Assembly: GCA_020284085.1 (NCBI GenBank)
Contig: JACEVL010000151.1
Location: forward strand, 186,001-250,000
DNA: 64,000 nucleotides
Origin: Aporrectodea caliginosa
Taxonomy: Eukaryota > Annelida > Clitellata > Crassiclitellata > Lumbricidae
Direction: 5' to 3'
The notes below the pieces were generated by a model, which had not been told where the DNA came from, made no database searches, and worked only from the letters and a program-made list of their open reading frames with translations. Shown here piece by piece: positions 33,931 to 46,680 of the stretch. Made by a program: the position numbers and the translations under genes. Numbering within the stretch: position 1 is the first letter of the stretch; every line of letters starts with the position of its first letter.

Positions 33931-35279
33931 TTAAGATAGAGAGTCTGCATGCAGAGCTGGACCATACAGGGGACGTCTTACCCCACATTGAAAGAAACAG
34001 CATCTGGAGAAAAGATCAACTGCGCTTCATCGATCGCTCGTAAACTTGCTGGTGAAATCACTGAAGCTGAACAGAATTTGCATATCTGGATGTAGGCCTA
34101 TTACGAGAATGTGCACCATATTGTCACGCCGCCCCTCGCCTCAACAGATGTCGCCCACATCGTTTTATCGACTGACGGAGCTTTGAGTTTGAGTGAAGAG
34201 ATGATTGAGTCGAAGCCATAGCTTCGTTTGTTTCTTAAGCGTTTGAGAGGAGAGCTGATTCGATCGAAGTTATAGCTTCCATTACCAGTTCTAGCGACGA
34301 GGGAATGCGACTTAAACCTACGGACGAACTTCCTTTTCCTTCCACCCGGGTGCTACATCAGTCAATAGCAATGTTTAGAAAAGAAAGAAATCACCGAAAT
34401 AAATTAAACTTTAGTATTAAAAAGGAATCAATGCGAACTCAATTACAAATCTGTACACTTACATTCATCACTTAGATTGGAGTTAAGGTTCACTCCTTTT
34501 ACTCTAAGAAACCCCGGGCCTTGAGACACAGGACCTAGAACGGAAACGCCCGGGTCGCGTTAAAATATATATTTTCGACGATTCTCGAAGTGCGGAGAAT
34601 GACGACTGAAGCTTTCGATTGCGAGTAATGTAGTGTAATGTTGCCATTATGTAATGTTGCTATGAGCATTGCCAGAATGCGTTCAAGCCGTTGATCGGAA
34701 TAAGTAAGCAGTTGCTGTAGGCCTATAAGAGTTATTGTGATGTTGTAGAGTCTTTAGAATGTGTGGCAGGTTCAAATAGCCGTTGAAATACTGGCTTATT
34801 TACTTCACCAGAAATAAGCAGGCAATAAACGATTCCCAGGGTCTTGGACATGGAGACCAGTGCATCGCAGGACTTCATTTAAATTCGTTTACTGCCCAGC
34901 TCATGCCAAGATCAAATTGCCACGCTTGGTAACAGAGATACGAATGTGTAAACAAATTGTCAAATGTCTTTAGACGGAGTAGAACCTACAAAGTAAGTAC
35001 GTAAGTAAGTATATTCTTTATTAACCAATAATATTGCTAATAGCACTTTGGAGTACAGACATCTTCTAAACACAGTTTGTGAGTATGTGAGTGAGAATAT
35101 CCCTTATTAAACCAATTGCAAACAGCACCTTGTACATGTAGGCCAAACACGAGAATAAGAACACACAAGCAGCTGAATGGAGATTTGCTCACACTACTCG
35201 ATTCCCTCCTTGCTTTTGGTACCATGACATTTACGTATCGCTCAACGTGTGCGTGACTCATTTTGGGAGACTGCTAGAC

Positions 35280-35628
35280 CAGTGCTATCCAACCTTTTTG
35301 ACACCGCGGGCCACCGAAGAAGTAATTTTTGAAGCCGAGGGCCGCACCAGTCAACTCAAAAGCAGCGACTAAAATTTATTGAAAATTATTAACTGTATTA
35401 TTATTAATTATGGAGTTATCATAATGAATGCGTCTTGGGAACTGGATTCTGTGTACACATTGTCAAATGATAAGCCAAGTTACGAACGAATAGCTTTGCA
35501 AGTAGGCCGGTGACTGTCTTTTACTTCATTCTAACAGAAATTGCAAATATTTGGCGAGCTGTGGCGGGCCACTTAGAATCTGCTAGCGGGCCGCATGCGG
35601 CCCGCGGGCCGCGGGTTGGACAGCACTG
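35280..35628. mobile_element. hAT-type MITE (349 bp), perfect TSD
   Basis: TIRs CAGTGCTATCCAACC and, inverted, CAGTGCTGTCCAACC; TSD TGCTAGAC at 35,272-35,279 and 35,629-35,636. GC-rich subterminal stretches (CCGCGGGCC) and AT-rich centre. The homologous region at about 52,212 is empty. Confidence 0.9.
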
Positions 35629-35813
35629 TGCTAGACTAATCAAGCAACAGAGGATGTAAAATGAAATTCTTTAGATGTCTAGTTTTGTGTAGTTTAATTT
35701 ACAGTTTGGTCTGTTCAGTTTTGCCATATTATTATCACTGACTTTTGTCTAGTTCAGCTGATACAAGATGACCCAAATCGATGCTATCAATTTCATCATA
35801 CTACACTCTAAGC

Positions 35814-36190
35814 CGGTGCTTGCCAAACTTTTTAGTGTTACGGACCGGCAGGAATTAACTTTCAGTGTCAAGGACCGGCAGGAATCTTTCCACTGCAGGA
35901 GGACCGGTGCCAAATGTGTTAATTATTTATCTTTTATGATCACCTAAAATAAATTTCTCAAATATGTATTAAAATTGATTTAAATGCATATTTAGTCAAT
36001 TATATGACTCAATTGCCCTTTAAATGCTAGCCTAATAGCCTAAGTGTTTTTGTTATGTCTTTCAAAAAATATAATAGCCATTCCTTGATTCAGAGACAAT
36101 TTGACCAGTTTCTTGACTCACTTTGCAGACCGGCAACTGAGGACTCGCGGACCGGCAGCGATCCGCGGACCACCACTTTGGGAAGCACTG
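35814..36190. mobile_element. hAT-type MITE (377 bp)
   Basis: Left end CGGTGCTTGCCAAAC, right end inverted CAGTGCTTCCCAAAG; repeated GACCGGCAG motifs lie near both ends. Flanks CTCTAAGC (35,806-35,813) and CTCTAGGC (36,191-36,198) form an 8-bp TSD with one mismatch. The diverged paralogue has the uninterrupted site CTCTAAGC at 52,392-52,399. Confidence 0.85.
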
Positions 36191-37069
36191 CTCTAGGCTA
36201 AGCTGTTCATCACAGTAATATGCTGCCACTAGGGTAACTGGTTAATTTGGTTTGGATTAAGATTTTCAGACTGCATGCTTAATAACGAAGTGCTTCAACA
36301 TAAATGAAAATAGGGACCAATAGCCTACCGTCCTTTTCAAGTGCAGTCCTGTTAGGGGAGGGTGGACTGGATTATCGACGTATATTAGGGCAAGTTGTCC
36401 CATGCGGTTAAGACATGTTATCAATCACGTTGGCAACTGAAACATTTTGACAAATTATCGCAAATATATTGCGAATGAGTTCGCCTTTATGGACGCGTCA
36501 GCTGTTAGGGGAATGTGGGTAATATATCCCAAGCGAGTAAGACATGCTATAATGCGTGTCGTGAGGTGGCGTTGTCTATAGGCCTATACCGTTAGCTTTT
36601 TGATGCAGTCTAAGTCTAGAGTTGTCATAAACTGACTCCAATGAAAATTCAGCGATTTACGAGTCGTTTAACGTTCAAACAACGTTTGCTAAGTATATTT
36701 TATGATATTTTGATCACGCTAATTGCTTTATTCACACACAGCGATGCTGTTTCATGTAAAATCTTGATAGCATTTCGAAAGGTACCTTTGTTTTGAATAA
36801 TTATGATAAACGTGATGAGCGATAATACAGTCATTAACCTGCAGTATTCAGAAATGTATACTTGTTACATGCATCGGGGCAAAACGTTTCGGGTAAGACT
36901 TCGAGTGACGTTTTGCCAAAACAGAGTATTTAATTTGCTTGATGAATTTTGGATTTTGGTTTGGATCTGGTGGTGCCAATTAGGAAGTACCCCTGCCTAC
37001 TTGCGGTACCGTAGCTCTGTTGCCCTATTTCAGGTTTTGCTGGCCTCTGAAATCTTCGTTCTGCATCTC

Positions 37070-37170
37070 GAGGTGAACTTGTTGTTGCCTTTGCGCGCAC
37101 TTCAAAGGCACAACATCGTGCCTTTTCTGTGGTTGGGCTTACCACGTGGAATAACCTTCCTTCAGATCTG
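37070..37170 (+). pseudogene. LINE C-terminal relic in another repeat copy
   Basis: Encodes VAFARTSKAQHRAFSVVGLTTWNNLPSDLR, then diverges. It lies in a partial repeat-unit copy at about 36,350-37,400, which repeats 32,780-34,200. Confidence 0.7.
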
Positions 37171-37429
37171 CGTATTTATTTAGCTAGTTACTCTGCATGC
37201 AGAGCTGGGCCATGCAGGGGACGTCTTACCCCAACATTGAAACAGACAGCATCTGGAGTAAAGATCAACTGCGCTTCATCGATCGCTCGTAAACCTCCTT
37301 GTGAAACCACTGAAGCGAAACAGAATTTGCATTTCGGGATGTATTACGAGTATAATGTACCATATTGTCACGCCGCCCCTCGCCTCAACAGATGTCGCCC
37401 ACATCGTTTCATCGACTCACCGAGCTTCT

Positions 37430-37545
37430 TGTCGCGGTAGATGGTCCTGTGCGTAAGTCAGACGAGGGAAAGGCAGTGCTAGGCTTCAGGTTCGAATCGT
37501 CTGTGTTCTGGCGCTGCCATTGATATCGACCGCCTATATATCTCT
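37430..37545 (+). repeat. tRNA-like SINE-type segment
   Basis: A GTCGCGGTAGATGGTCC stretch precedes GGTTCGAATC (near 37,492), a good B box core. A near-identical segment lies at 51,107-51,220. Both follow the CACCGCCCCTCGCCTCAACA-type sequence of the repeat unit. No intact tRNA fold is apparent. Confidence 0.45.
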
Positions 37546-38380
37546 TTATATGGAACTCTAGCCTGAGATATTCAGAATCTGTACAGCGTCTAGGAATGGG
37601 TGACAGGTTCAAACAGCCGTTGAAATGCTGGCTTATTTACTTCACTAGAAATATGCAGGCAATAAACGAATGCCAGAGTCTTGGACATGGAGATCAGTGC
37701 ATCGCAGGACTTCATTTAAATTCCTTTGAGCATTGCCAGAATGCGTTCAAGCCGTTGATCGGAATTGTGAGCATGCTGTGGTAAGAGTTCATGTGATGTG
37801 TAGAGTCTTTAGAATGTGTGGCAGGTTCACATAACGTTGAAAAACTGGCCTTCAACAGAAATAAGTTTAATAAACGATTCCCAGTCTTGGACATGGAGAC
37901 CAGTTTTCGCAGGACTTCATTTAAATTCGTTTACTGCCCAGCTCATGCCAAGATCAAATTGCCACGCTTGGTAACAGAGATACGAATGTGTAAACAAATT
38001 GTCAAATGTCTTTAGACGGAGTAGAACCTACAAAGTAAGTACGTAAGTAAGTATATTCTTTATTAACCAATAATATTGCTAATAGCACTTTGGAGTACAA
38101 CATCTTCTAAACACAGTTTGTGAGTATGTGAGTGAGAATATCCCTTATTAAACCAATTGCAAACAGCACCTTGTACATGTAGGCCAAACACGAGAATAAG
38201 AACACACAAGCAGCTGAATGGAGATTTGCTCACACTACTCGATTCCCTCCTTGCTTTTGGTACCATGACATTTACGTATCGCTCAACGTGTGCGTGACTC
38301 ATTTTGGGAGACTGCTAGACCATTAAGCAACAGAGGATGCATAATGCCAATTCTAAGTAATTTTTTGTGTAGTTTAATTT

Positions 38381-38662
38381 ACCGCACCAGTCAACTCAAA
38401 AGCAGCGACTAAAATTTATTGAAAATTATTAACTGTATTATTATTAATTATGGAGTTATCATAATGAATGCGTCTTGGGAACTGGATTCTGTGTACACAT
38501 TGTCAAATGATGCCAAGTTACGAACGAATAGCTTTGCAAGTGCCAAATGACTGTCTTTTACTTCAGAAACAGAAATTGCATGCTATTTGGCGAGCTGTGG
38601 CGGGCCACTTAGAATCTGCTAGCGGGCCGCATGCGGCCCGCGGGTCCTTTTGGACAGTGCTG
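38381..38662. mobile_element. Truncated hAT-type MITE
   Basis: Only the part from CGCACCAGTCAACTC onward of the MITE at 35,280 remains, with the right TSD TGCTAGAC at 38,663-38,670. The left terminus is replaced by a duplicated stretch of downstream flank. Confidence 0.8.
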
Positions 38663-38848
38663 TGCTAGACTATTCAGTGCAACAGAGGATGCAAAATGAA
38701 ATTCTTTAAATGCCTAGTTTTGTGTAGTTTAATTTACAGTTTGGTCTGTTCAGTTTTGCCATATTATTATCACTGACTTTTGTCTAGTTCAGCTGATACA
38801 AGATGACCCAAATCGATGCTATCAATTTCATCATACTACACTCTAAGC

Positions 38849-39224
38849 CGGTGCTTGCCAAACTTTTTAGTGTTACGGACCGGCAGGAATTAACTTTCAG
38901 TGTCAAGGACCGGCAGGAATCTTTCCACTGCAGGAGGACCGGTGCCAAATGTGTTAATTATTTATCTTTTATGATCACCTAAAATAAATTTCTCAAATAT
39001 GTATTAAAATTGATTAAATGCATATTTAGTCAATTATATGACTCAATTGCCCTTTAAATGCTAGCCTAATAGCCTAAGTGTTTTTGTTATGTCTTTCAAA
39101 AAATATAATAGTCATTCCTTGATTCAGAGACAATTTGACCAGTTTCTTGACTCACTTTGCAGACCGGCAACTGAGGACTCGCGGACCGGCAGCGATCCGC
39201 GGACCACCACTTTGGGAAGCACTG
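38849..39224. mobile_element. hAT-type MITE, duplicate of 35,814-36,190
   Basis: Same termini and same TSD pair (CTCTAAGC / CTCTAGGC) as the first copy; it was carried along in the block duplication rather than inserted independently. Confidence 0.85.
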
Positions 39225-40004
39225 CTCTAGGCTAAGCTGTTCATCACAGTAATATGCTGCCACTAGGGTAACTGGTTAATTTGGTTTGGATTCAGATTTT
39301 CAGACTGCATGCTTAATAACGAAGTGCTTCAACATAAATGAAAATAGGGACCAATAGCCTACCGTCCTTTTCAAGTGCAGTCATATATTTAGTGTAAGCA
39401 TTGGCAAAAGTATCACAAAGCCGTGTTAAATCAATCTAGTAGATTTTGTATAGCGATTTTGTATAGCGACAGTATGTCCTCGACCATGCTCAGCCTTCAA
39501 AGAATTGATCGGGTGAGATCCTTCACCACCACTGAGCATTTGAGCTGGGTTTTACGTCATTTAAGATCCCAGTGTATATGGACCGAAAACAGAAAGACAC
39601 CTTTTAAACGCCAATGCTCGCCCTCTGGCAGTGCTTGTCCGAAGCCTGGATAAAGGAGGAGGGCGACTCTAATGATCTTCGTTATCACACAGTGTCGTTA
39701 AACTGAAACTACAGTTACTACTAATCGGCGGATCATAGGCCTACACGAAACAGCCCAACTTACGCAGTTAAATATCGATGTCAACAGCAAGAGCAGCTAC
39801 GTTAGTTGCCAACATGTCGAAAAAGTAGACAGCAACTGAATGCTTGGCGTAGGCCTATGCTTTGATCGGGTGAGATACTTCAACCACCGCTGCCCAAGAC
39901 ACCCTAGCATCATCGTATCACTGCCGTTCTTAAATCATTCCACTGGCAGAAAAACCACTAGCACACCCACATTCGAAGTTCAATCATTAATTTTATTCAA
40001 GTAT

Positions 40005-40300
40005 ATATATAGCACATCTTCAAAGAAACTATTCAGAGGTGCTACCGACTCCAGAACGGTCAAAAAAAAACAGTTTTCAAGCGCTTGTAGAGTGTGTCAG
40101 AGAGTGACCTCGGGAACAGGCGCAGCTCAAGAAGGACATTCCATACCGCCGGATCTACCACAGAAGAATCGCGACTTTGCATGATGGAGGTACGGGCAAA
40201 CGGAACTGAGAGCACCCCTTCCCCGCTGAGCGTAGGGAGCGAATACCCCGAGTACCCGACACAGGCGACAAATGTTTGAACCATCGGAAACGAAAGTTAG
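40005..40300 (-). pseudogene. LINE C-terminal and 3' end fragment
   Basis: Minus-strand frame: GVLSVPFARTSIMQSRDSSV, then VDPAVWNVLLELR, then a 3' end with GAGTCGGTAGCACCTCTGAA and GATGTGCTATATATA. Frame features match the L2/CR1 C-terminal motif with substitutions. The upstream part is also found near 24,440-24,530. Confidence 0.7.
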
Positions 40301-43289
40301 TAATGATGACTTTCCACGAGGTAAGCGGGTGATTACATTGAAAACTTTAGCAAACAACTAATTATCTGCTAATTATCTGTTTGCTAACTTTGCTGTGTTT
40401 GCCCATCGACTCATCCATCCGTCGACTTCATTTCTCTATCGTTCACCTGGTAGGCGTTCAACAAAAGGTCTTTTAAAATTGGTCGTATAGGCTACTGGGA
40501 ACATTTGCGAGATAAGCATGATAGTCCTATTACAGTGTGAATCACCGAAGTTATTTTAACTCTTAAATTAATTACTCATAAATGTAATAGTCAGGTTCTT
40601 GTTGATTTTTAGACTCTGTCAGTTTGAAATCAAGACCAGACAAACTTTAAAATTTCTATTTAAGATTCCAGTTGTTAAGATAATCTGAATAACATTTAAA
40701 GGAAAAGTACCAGTTACCGGGAATAAAAGCACGACGTTATTTGATGGTTTCACGTAAAACTTTCTAACCATAAACAATTTTCTGTAAAATCGTTACTCAA
40801 GCGTCAAGAATTTCACAAAGTTAATAGTCTACATAAAATACCAAAAGTCCTCGGTTTTAAATATAGGAAATGAAATATAAGCAAAGCAAGTCTGTCCATT
40901 TTCTTTATCATAAATATTTATGATGGAAGTGAACAACAGATTATAGTAATCCCTAATGTTAAAAATTTATGGATTTCTCATAAAGTTCAGATATGGCTAC
41001 CATTTAATTTTTCATCTGTATGATACATTGTGTTAATCAAATAATATCACTTCAATTAAACTGAGAAATAAGAAAAGTTGTAGCGAATTGGTTATCCTTT
41101 TCCTTGTAGAGCAAGCGACATGCAGCTGGATTCGATGCCTGCATGGTGTCTCTGGTTCAAGGTCAGTGCTACCCGGTTCTTGGTGTAATAGATACTACGC
41201 CATTTTTGACCCAAACTCTCACACGTGTTGGGCTGAAATCGGCTGTAGCGATGCCAGTGTCAGGTAGAATTTGAACCTGACATTTGTATAAATACCAAAT
41301 TATTACTCGTAAAATAAAAGGATGTAAAAGTTTAAAACAGTTAGAGACAAAAATGTGAGACTTAAAATTCTGCGTATTTCTGACGTCTTGGCCTACATAA
41401 ATAAGAATATTTATGAAAAGGTGTATGGGCTTCGAGTGCAGGATCTAAAGGCGCAGCGCGCGACTGCAGCCGGGTAATTCGCGTCTAGGCGGAGAACTTA
41501 CGCCGGGTGACCTCAGAGTGACCTCGAACGTTGCGCTTCGGTCTACCGTATTGTGGACGACGAATGCCTTTTCTGTTTGCACCCGGTGGTTCATGGAATA
41601 GCCGGACATACGTTATCTTCCACCAATGAGGGACTGCTGAGCGGAGACGTGACGAGCACTACCACCCGTCATCGCCTTGCACTATCGAGTCTCGACGCCG
41701 CCTTGCATAGACTGTAGAGACTCTGAACATTTGGTTATATGTGAACTATGGATGGTCATCCGTTGCGTTTGCTTGGATGGACTCGCCAATTGCGACTCTT
41801 GTAGTTTCTGAGCATTTTTTGCTCGCTAATAACATTTCTACTCTTAATGACATTAAGCACCATAAAGATTAGCACAGGCAGTGCTGCTATAGTAATTAGT
41901 GCTCAGATAATACATGCATATAATTATAATTATAGAGGCAGTGCTGCTACAGTAATTAGTGTTAAGCAATCGACGTCTAAACCCCCCTCCCAATTATTTT
42001 TTTACAATTCCCATACTGGTGTTAAGATAATACCTACATGCATATAGTCTAATATGCACGCACATATTCATATAATCTTATGTAAATAGATACATATTCT
42101 ATGATACAAATGCAACCTACATCAAAAATAATAATTCTACGATGAGCGATTGCATGCCTTTTGGTTCTAAGCCACTCATCAACATGTTTAAAGTCGCCTT
42201 TTAGGCAAACTGTGAGCAGCAGCATGCTGCATGCATAGACCTACTCAACGTATCATTGCTTTATTCAGATGAAACTAACTATTCAGTCATTCACAAAACC
42301 GTTTCGAATAGGATCAAAGCAAATGTTCAGACCCGTCAACAATTTACAAAGGAATTATTCTCACATAACAGTCTGGCCTGTCTCGGAGAATCTGTGCTTT
42401 CGCCTCTTCTGGATCCTGAAATAAGAAAACAAGACAATATTTCACTGAATTGTTCATAGTCATGCACAGGCACATGTGCGTAAACGACTTGCTAAGCGTC
42501 GTTACACGGAGTAGAACCTGCTATAATTTATGCAACCACTTATATCCATCGGCCAAGTATTAACGTAGAGACCTGCATTGTTGCACTAGCAAGACAATAG
42601 TACAACATGGTGGACACCCAGACAGATATCATTGCCCTACACGACTGTTACAGAAATGATAATGATGTCTATTTGACAATAAGAGACAATCCAATTAAAT
42701 TGCCATCACGCATCATTTTGATATTACCTTTCCAACCAACTCTGGCCATTCCCACTTTGTTTCCGACATCACGACACTGCAAAGAAAAAATGAAACATCA
42801 AATAACTATCCTACAACAACCTACTTATATGTATTCAAGGCACAAGAGTAAACCTTTAGTTTCCAAGCATTCCGATAGACCCTCATAGAGTCACAGGGCC
42901 CACATTCGTGATCATGCTGGTAAGGTCATGTTAGTTCTGGTTCGTAAGTTAATACGGCTCTGGCTAAAATTCACGGCAAAAGCCAAAATTCACGGTTTCT
43001 GTGACTTCGTGATTTTCGTCTGGCCCTAGATTTGACGTGTACGAAATTTATCATTGTATATTCTAGTTACTAAACATAACTCGCTTGTTCTCACCATACT
43101 AAAGCAAACGCCGATAAAAAGAATAATTATAGACTTCATTTTCGTGTCTGTCTTTTCGCCTGAATGAAATCAAGTTAGCAACTGAAGCACTTAACAAATT
43201 ATCGAAAATTTGGGATTATATATAGGACTACGGGCGCGTCAGCTGTTAGGGGAGCGTAGGACAAGATGTCCCATGCAGTCGTTGGGACC

Positions 43290-43900
43290 TGACGATTTAT
43301 ACGGCCGTGTGCTATAAGTGCCTTTGGTAATTTCGTCATGTAAGCAATAAGGTTTGAAACCTTGTTTTAAGAATGACGATTTATGGTACAATTTGGAAAC
43401 AGAACTGAACTTTGCATGTTTTCATGAATTTTGATTATCCAGTCTTGGGCTCTCACAGTGTGATTCTCATTAGGCCTATAGATGTTATTTCTTTAGTTAC
43501 AGTAACAGTCATTGCTTATGGTTTTTCATTTTAGTATTAGTTACAGTTGGAGTTAGTTTTATTCTTTAGTTATAGTTATAGTTACTGGATTTTATTTAGA
43601 TACTACTTTAGTAACAATAAGGCTAGCGAAATTGCCTACATGTCAGATGCTCAAGATAATTATTTATTTTCGTTAATGAACATTTTCGTTACATTATCGT
43701 TAACGAGAATCACACTGGTCTGTCATCACATGAATAAAAGAAGTATAATACGTAATATTTTTTATATTAGTTAGTTCATTTTGTATCGCTGTTTATTTCA
43801 TTAATTTCATTATTGAGCAATATCGAATTGCTGTATGTTTTCTTCATCGCATCTTCAATGTGGTCCGTTTTGCCCGAGCCGTGTGGCTAGACATTTCCTA
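43290..43900. other. Unassigned insertion in copy B
   Basis: Copy A passes from the GATGTCCCATGC-like site straight into the next block, but copy B has about 600 bp here rich in TTAGTTA and AGTTATAGTT runs. A 75-codon plus frame (43,547-43,774) has no recognisable domain. No TIRs found. Confidence 0.4.
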
Positions 43901-43979
43901 TTTGCAATCATTTGTTTTGTATAAATGCATAAATGTTTGACCATGCCTACTTGCGGGAAATCTTCGTTCTGCATCTCGA

Positions 43980-44082
43980 AGTGAACTTGTTGTTCCCTTT
44001 GCGCGCACGTCAAAGGCGCAACATCGTGCCTTTTCAGTGGTTAGGCCGACCACGTGGAATAACCTTTCTTCAGATCTGCGTG
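43980..44082 (+). pseudogene. LINE C-terminal relic (copy B, first)
   Basis: Encodes ELVVPFARTSKAQHRAFSVV, then RPTTWNNLSSDLR, the best preserved of the six copies of this segment. Confidence 0.7.
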
Positions 44083-44409
44083 TTCTTTTAGACATTGAAC
44101 GAGAATTAGGAATTAAAAGAACTAAAGAAATTTAATATTCTTAATATTCTTTGGCCAGTTTTAATATTCGTCAGTATTTGTCAATTTCTAAAAATCTTAA
44201 TATTCGTAATATGCGCATACTCGTTCTATGCTTTTAGATAGAGAGTCTGCATGCAGAGCTGGGCAATGCAGGGACGTCTTACCCCACGTTGAAAAAACAG
44301 CATCTGGAGTAAAGATCAACTGCACTTCATCGATCGCTCGTAAACATGTCCGTGAAACCACTCAAGCGAAGCAGAATTTTCATTTCGGACCGTTTTACGA
44401 GTATGTTTA

Positions 44410-44650
44410 CCATAATATGGTGGCTCTTTGGTTTATTTTTAGAGTCAGGCGCGACCCTCTGAAAAAGACACGCCCGCTGACCCGATTGTCTCGTCCACGT
44501 GACCCATATAAGTTTCTCTCCCAAATACGGAATTAAACCTAACAACCCTAGACCCGTTCCTATCCAATCATCCGTACGCCCTACGAGCTACTAAATTCAA
44601 ATAGGTCTAGTGATTAGTTTAAAATAAGTGTCCTTTTGCATCAGGGTACC
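44410..44650. repeat. Dispersed repeat, pair with 48,480-48,675
   Basis: Shared order: GCGCGACCC, AAAAGACACGC, CCCGA(C/T)TGTCTCG, then TTAAACC(T/A)AACAACCCTAG and CCGTTCCTA. Function unknown; both copies follow the same CATCGATCGCTCGTAAACATG block of the repeat unit. Confidence 0.7.
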
Positions 44651-45027
44651 AAACTGGTGTTTCCATGTGTCCCGGAGGTTTCTGACCGCTGAAGATGTAG
44701 GGTCGATCCAGAATTTAGTCGACACTTACGCTCCCTTTATATACCACTGGTTGATCAACGTGATGAGCGATAATACCGTCATTAGCCTCTAGTATTCAGA
44801 AATGTATAGGGCCTACTTGTTACATGCATCGGGGCAAAACGTTCCGCGTAAGACGTTCAGGGGACGTTTTGCACCAAAAGAGTATATAATTTGTTTGATG
44901 AATTTTGGATTTCGGTCTGGATCTGGTGGTGCCAATTAGGGAGCACCCCTGCCTACTTGTGGTAGCTCTGTTGCCCTATCTTAGGTTTAGTTGGCCGAGG
45001 AAATCTTCGTTCTGCATCTCGAGGTGA

Positions 45028-45122
45028 ACGTATTGTTCCCTTTGCGCGCACTCAAAGGCGCAACATCGTGCCTTTTCAGTGGTTGGGCCGACCAAGTGGA
45101 ATGACCTTCCTTCAGATCTGCG
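45028..45122 (+). pseudogene. LINE C-terminal relic (copy B, second)
   Basis: Encodes the GPTKWNDLPSDLR form of the LINE C-terminal motif within a second run of the same block, so copy B contains this block twice (43,980 and 45,028). Confidence 0.65.
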
Positions 45123-46161
45123 TGTCCTTTAAGATAGACAGTGTTCATGCAGAGTGGGGCCATGCAGGGGACGTCTAACCCCACATTGAAACAATCAACA
45201 CCTGGAGTAAAGATCGACTGCATTTCATCGATCGCTCGTAAGCAGGCTGGTGAAACCACTCAAGCTGAACAGAATTTGCAGTTTCTGGAGGCTTTGAGAC
45301 TATGTTACCATATGTTACACTACCCGTGGTAGGCCTATCCATGCTTGAATTGGTTTGATTCTGATTAAGGTTTATTATTTGGTTTGAATCCAGTTGATGT
45401 TTATGTCTTTGCGATCACTTTTCTATATCGAAAAAACCGAACTTAGGCCTAATATTGATTCAAGTCCTTCCTTTTGTTCTCATTTACTACGATGTTGTTA
45501 GCAACAATGGAAAATAATCATGTTACGCCTGTTTCGCTTCTCATTGGCTTCAATTAAAGAATTGATTGATTTATTTATTGATCGATTTTGATTGTTTTTG
45601 ATTGATTGATTGATTGATACATCTATAGGCCTACACACATACATTCATATGCATACATACACAGAGTGTAGGCTAAGTCCTTCTATACACTCTGATAGGC
45701 CTAGATTGGCCTAAATACATATATACATATATATATATTATATACATGTCCTATACATACATATATAGGCTACAAACAAACATAGATAGGCGGCATGATA
45801 GGCCTATATACAGCGTAGCGAACGAATACCTGACTGTGAGCTGGATCAGATGCCAGAGGAGTATAGCCTAACTTTGGTCTTGGAAGTGGGGATACAAAAT
45901 TTCGCATCGTTTAATAATAATAATGATTAATAATAGTAACAAGGAAATAATAGTGATGATAGTGATCATGATGACGATGCTGATGCTCTGTGATTGTTTT
46001 GAGTCTTGAGGGATCATAAGAAGACCTGTCTCTGAGAAAAATAATAGCAACGCGCCTTGTTTCTTCTGGTTAGAAGGTATGATAATTTGGGGGTAAGGTA
46101 CCCTGCATTCCAGTAAGTTGGGTACGAAAATTACGCCTATACCAGGTTCTGTAGTCATTGA

Positions 46162-46310
46162 AAGAATGGAAACATTGAAGAGATGGGTAATGGGTTCTGC
46201 CAGCATGGGAGCGGCCGCTTCGAGAAACCAGGCGGTCATTCCATCAGAGCCGCTACTGATTTTTGAGCGGCGCTATAAATGTTTGGTTACAATATTTACA
46301 ATTACAATTA
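46162..46310. mobile_element. Twin-primed (5'-inverted) LINE insertion
   Basis: The right part (46,240-46,310, plus) is a LINE 3' end with GAGCGGCGCTATAAATG and a TTACAAT tail. The left part (46,162-46,239) reads on the minus strand as FLEAAAPMLAEPITHLFNVS, an N-terminal RT region. The two parts are inverted relative to each other, as in twin priming. CATTGA flanks both sides (46,156-46,161 and 46,311-46,316), and copies A (10,217) and E (55,055) are empty. Confidence 0.8.
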
Positions 46311-46440
46311 CATTGATGTATAGCAGAAGGCTTCTGTTTTTATTATAAAATTGTCATAGATTCGCATTAAATCGATCCAGTAAACTGTATATATATAGCC
46401 TATAATATTATACACAAACAGGGATTTTTTCTAGCGACTG

Positions 46441-46680
46441 AATAATAATAATAATAATATCTTTTCTTTAATTGAGCGCCTGACAAACGCACTGCGCTGT
46501 ACATTTACATGTTATGCAATTGAAACAATCTTAACTAGTTAACTACTAACAGAACAGACAGCCTGCAATACACGGCGCTAATAACAGCCTACAAAGCATA
46601 TCCGCCCTACGGGGCTCAAACTCAGTACCTCTCGCACTCAACGCCAGATGTTATCCAACGCGCCACCGGACCCCCCATAC
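46441..46680 (-). mobile_element. tRNA-derived SINE with (TTA)n tail
   Basis: On the minus strand a tRNA-like head with an A-box region (GCGCGTTGGATAACA) and B-box region (GAGTTTGAGCCCC) leads to a TTA-type 3' tail at 46,441-46,462. Two more copies are at 47,115-47,372 and 55,540-55,940. It interrupts GATTTTC...CGACCGTGTGGCC, which is contiguous in copies A and E. Confidence 0.8.

Larger units (their letters stand above)
25830..34330. repeat. Long low-copy repeat unit, copy C (with insertions)
   Basis: Collinear with copies A and B: 26,040-26,480, then 28,050-30,760, 30,920-31,083, 32,633-33,330 and 33,606-34,130. It is interrupted by the TIR element 26,486-28,047, the hAT 31,084-32,624 and an RTE fragment 33,332-33,596. 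A 30,775-30,930 segment ending GGCCGCCCCTG looks like a further small insertion absent from copy D. Confidence 0.7.
34664..36345. repeat. Segmental duplication block, first copy
   Basis: Nearly identical to 37,728-39,384, starting at GAGCATTGCCAGAATGCG and ending at TTTTCAAGTGCAGTC in both. It carries two hAT-type MITEs, both complete here. The 74-codon minus frame at 35,037-35,261 is repeated in the second copy but shows no known domain; its conservation follows from the recency of the duplication. Confidence 0.9.
37728..39384. repeat. Segmental duplication block, second copy (rearranged)
   Basis: Matches 34,664-36,345. The difference is at the first MITE: here the flank beyond the MITE (AAGCAACAGAGGATGC and on) occurs once directly after CTGCTAGAC (38,300-38,380) and again after the truncated MITE (38,671 on). 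The second MITE is complete. Confidence 0.9.

Noticed and set aside
35037..35261. Minus-strand 74-codon frame, identical at 38,063-38,302
   Set aside because: Identity follows from the recent block duplication; the diverged paralogue near 52,090-52,210 does not keep the frame.
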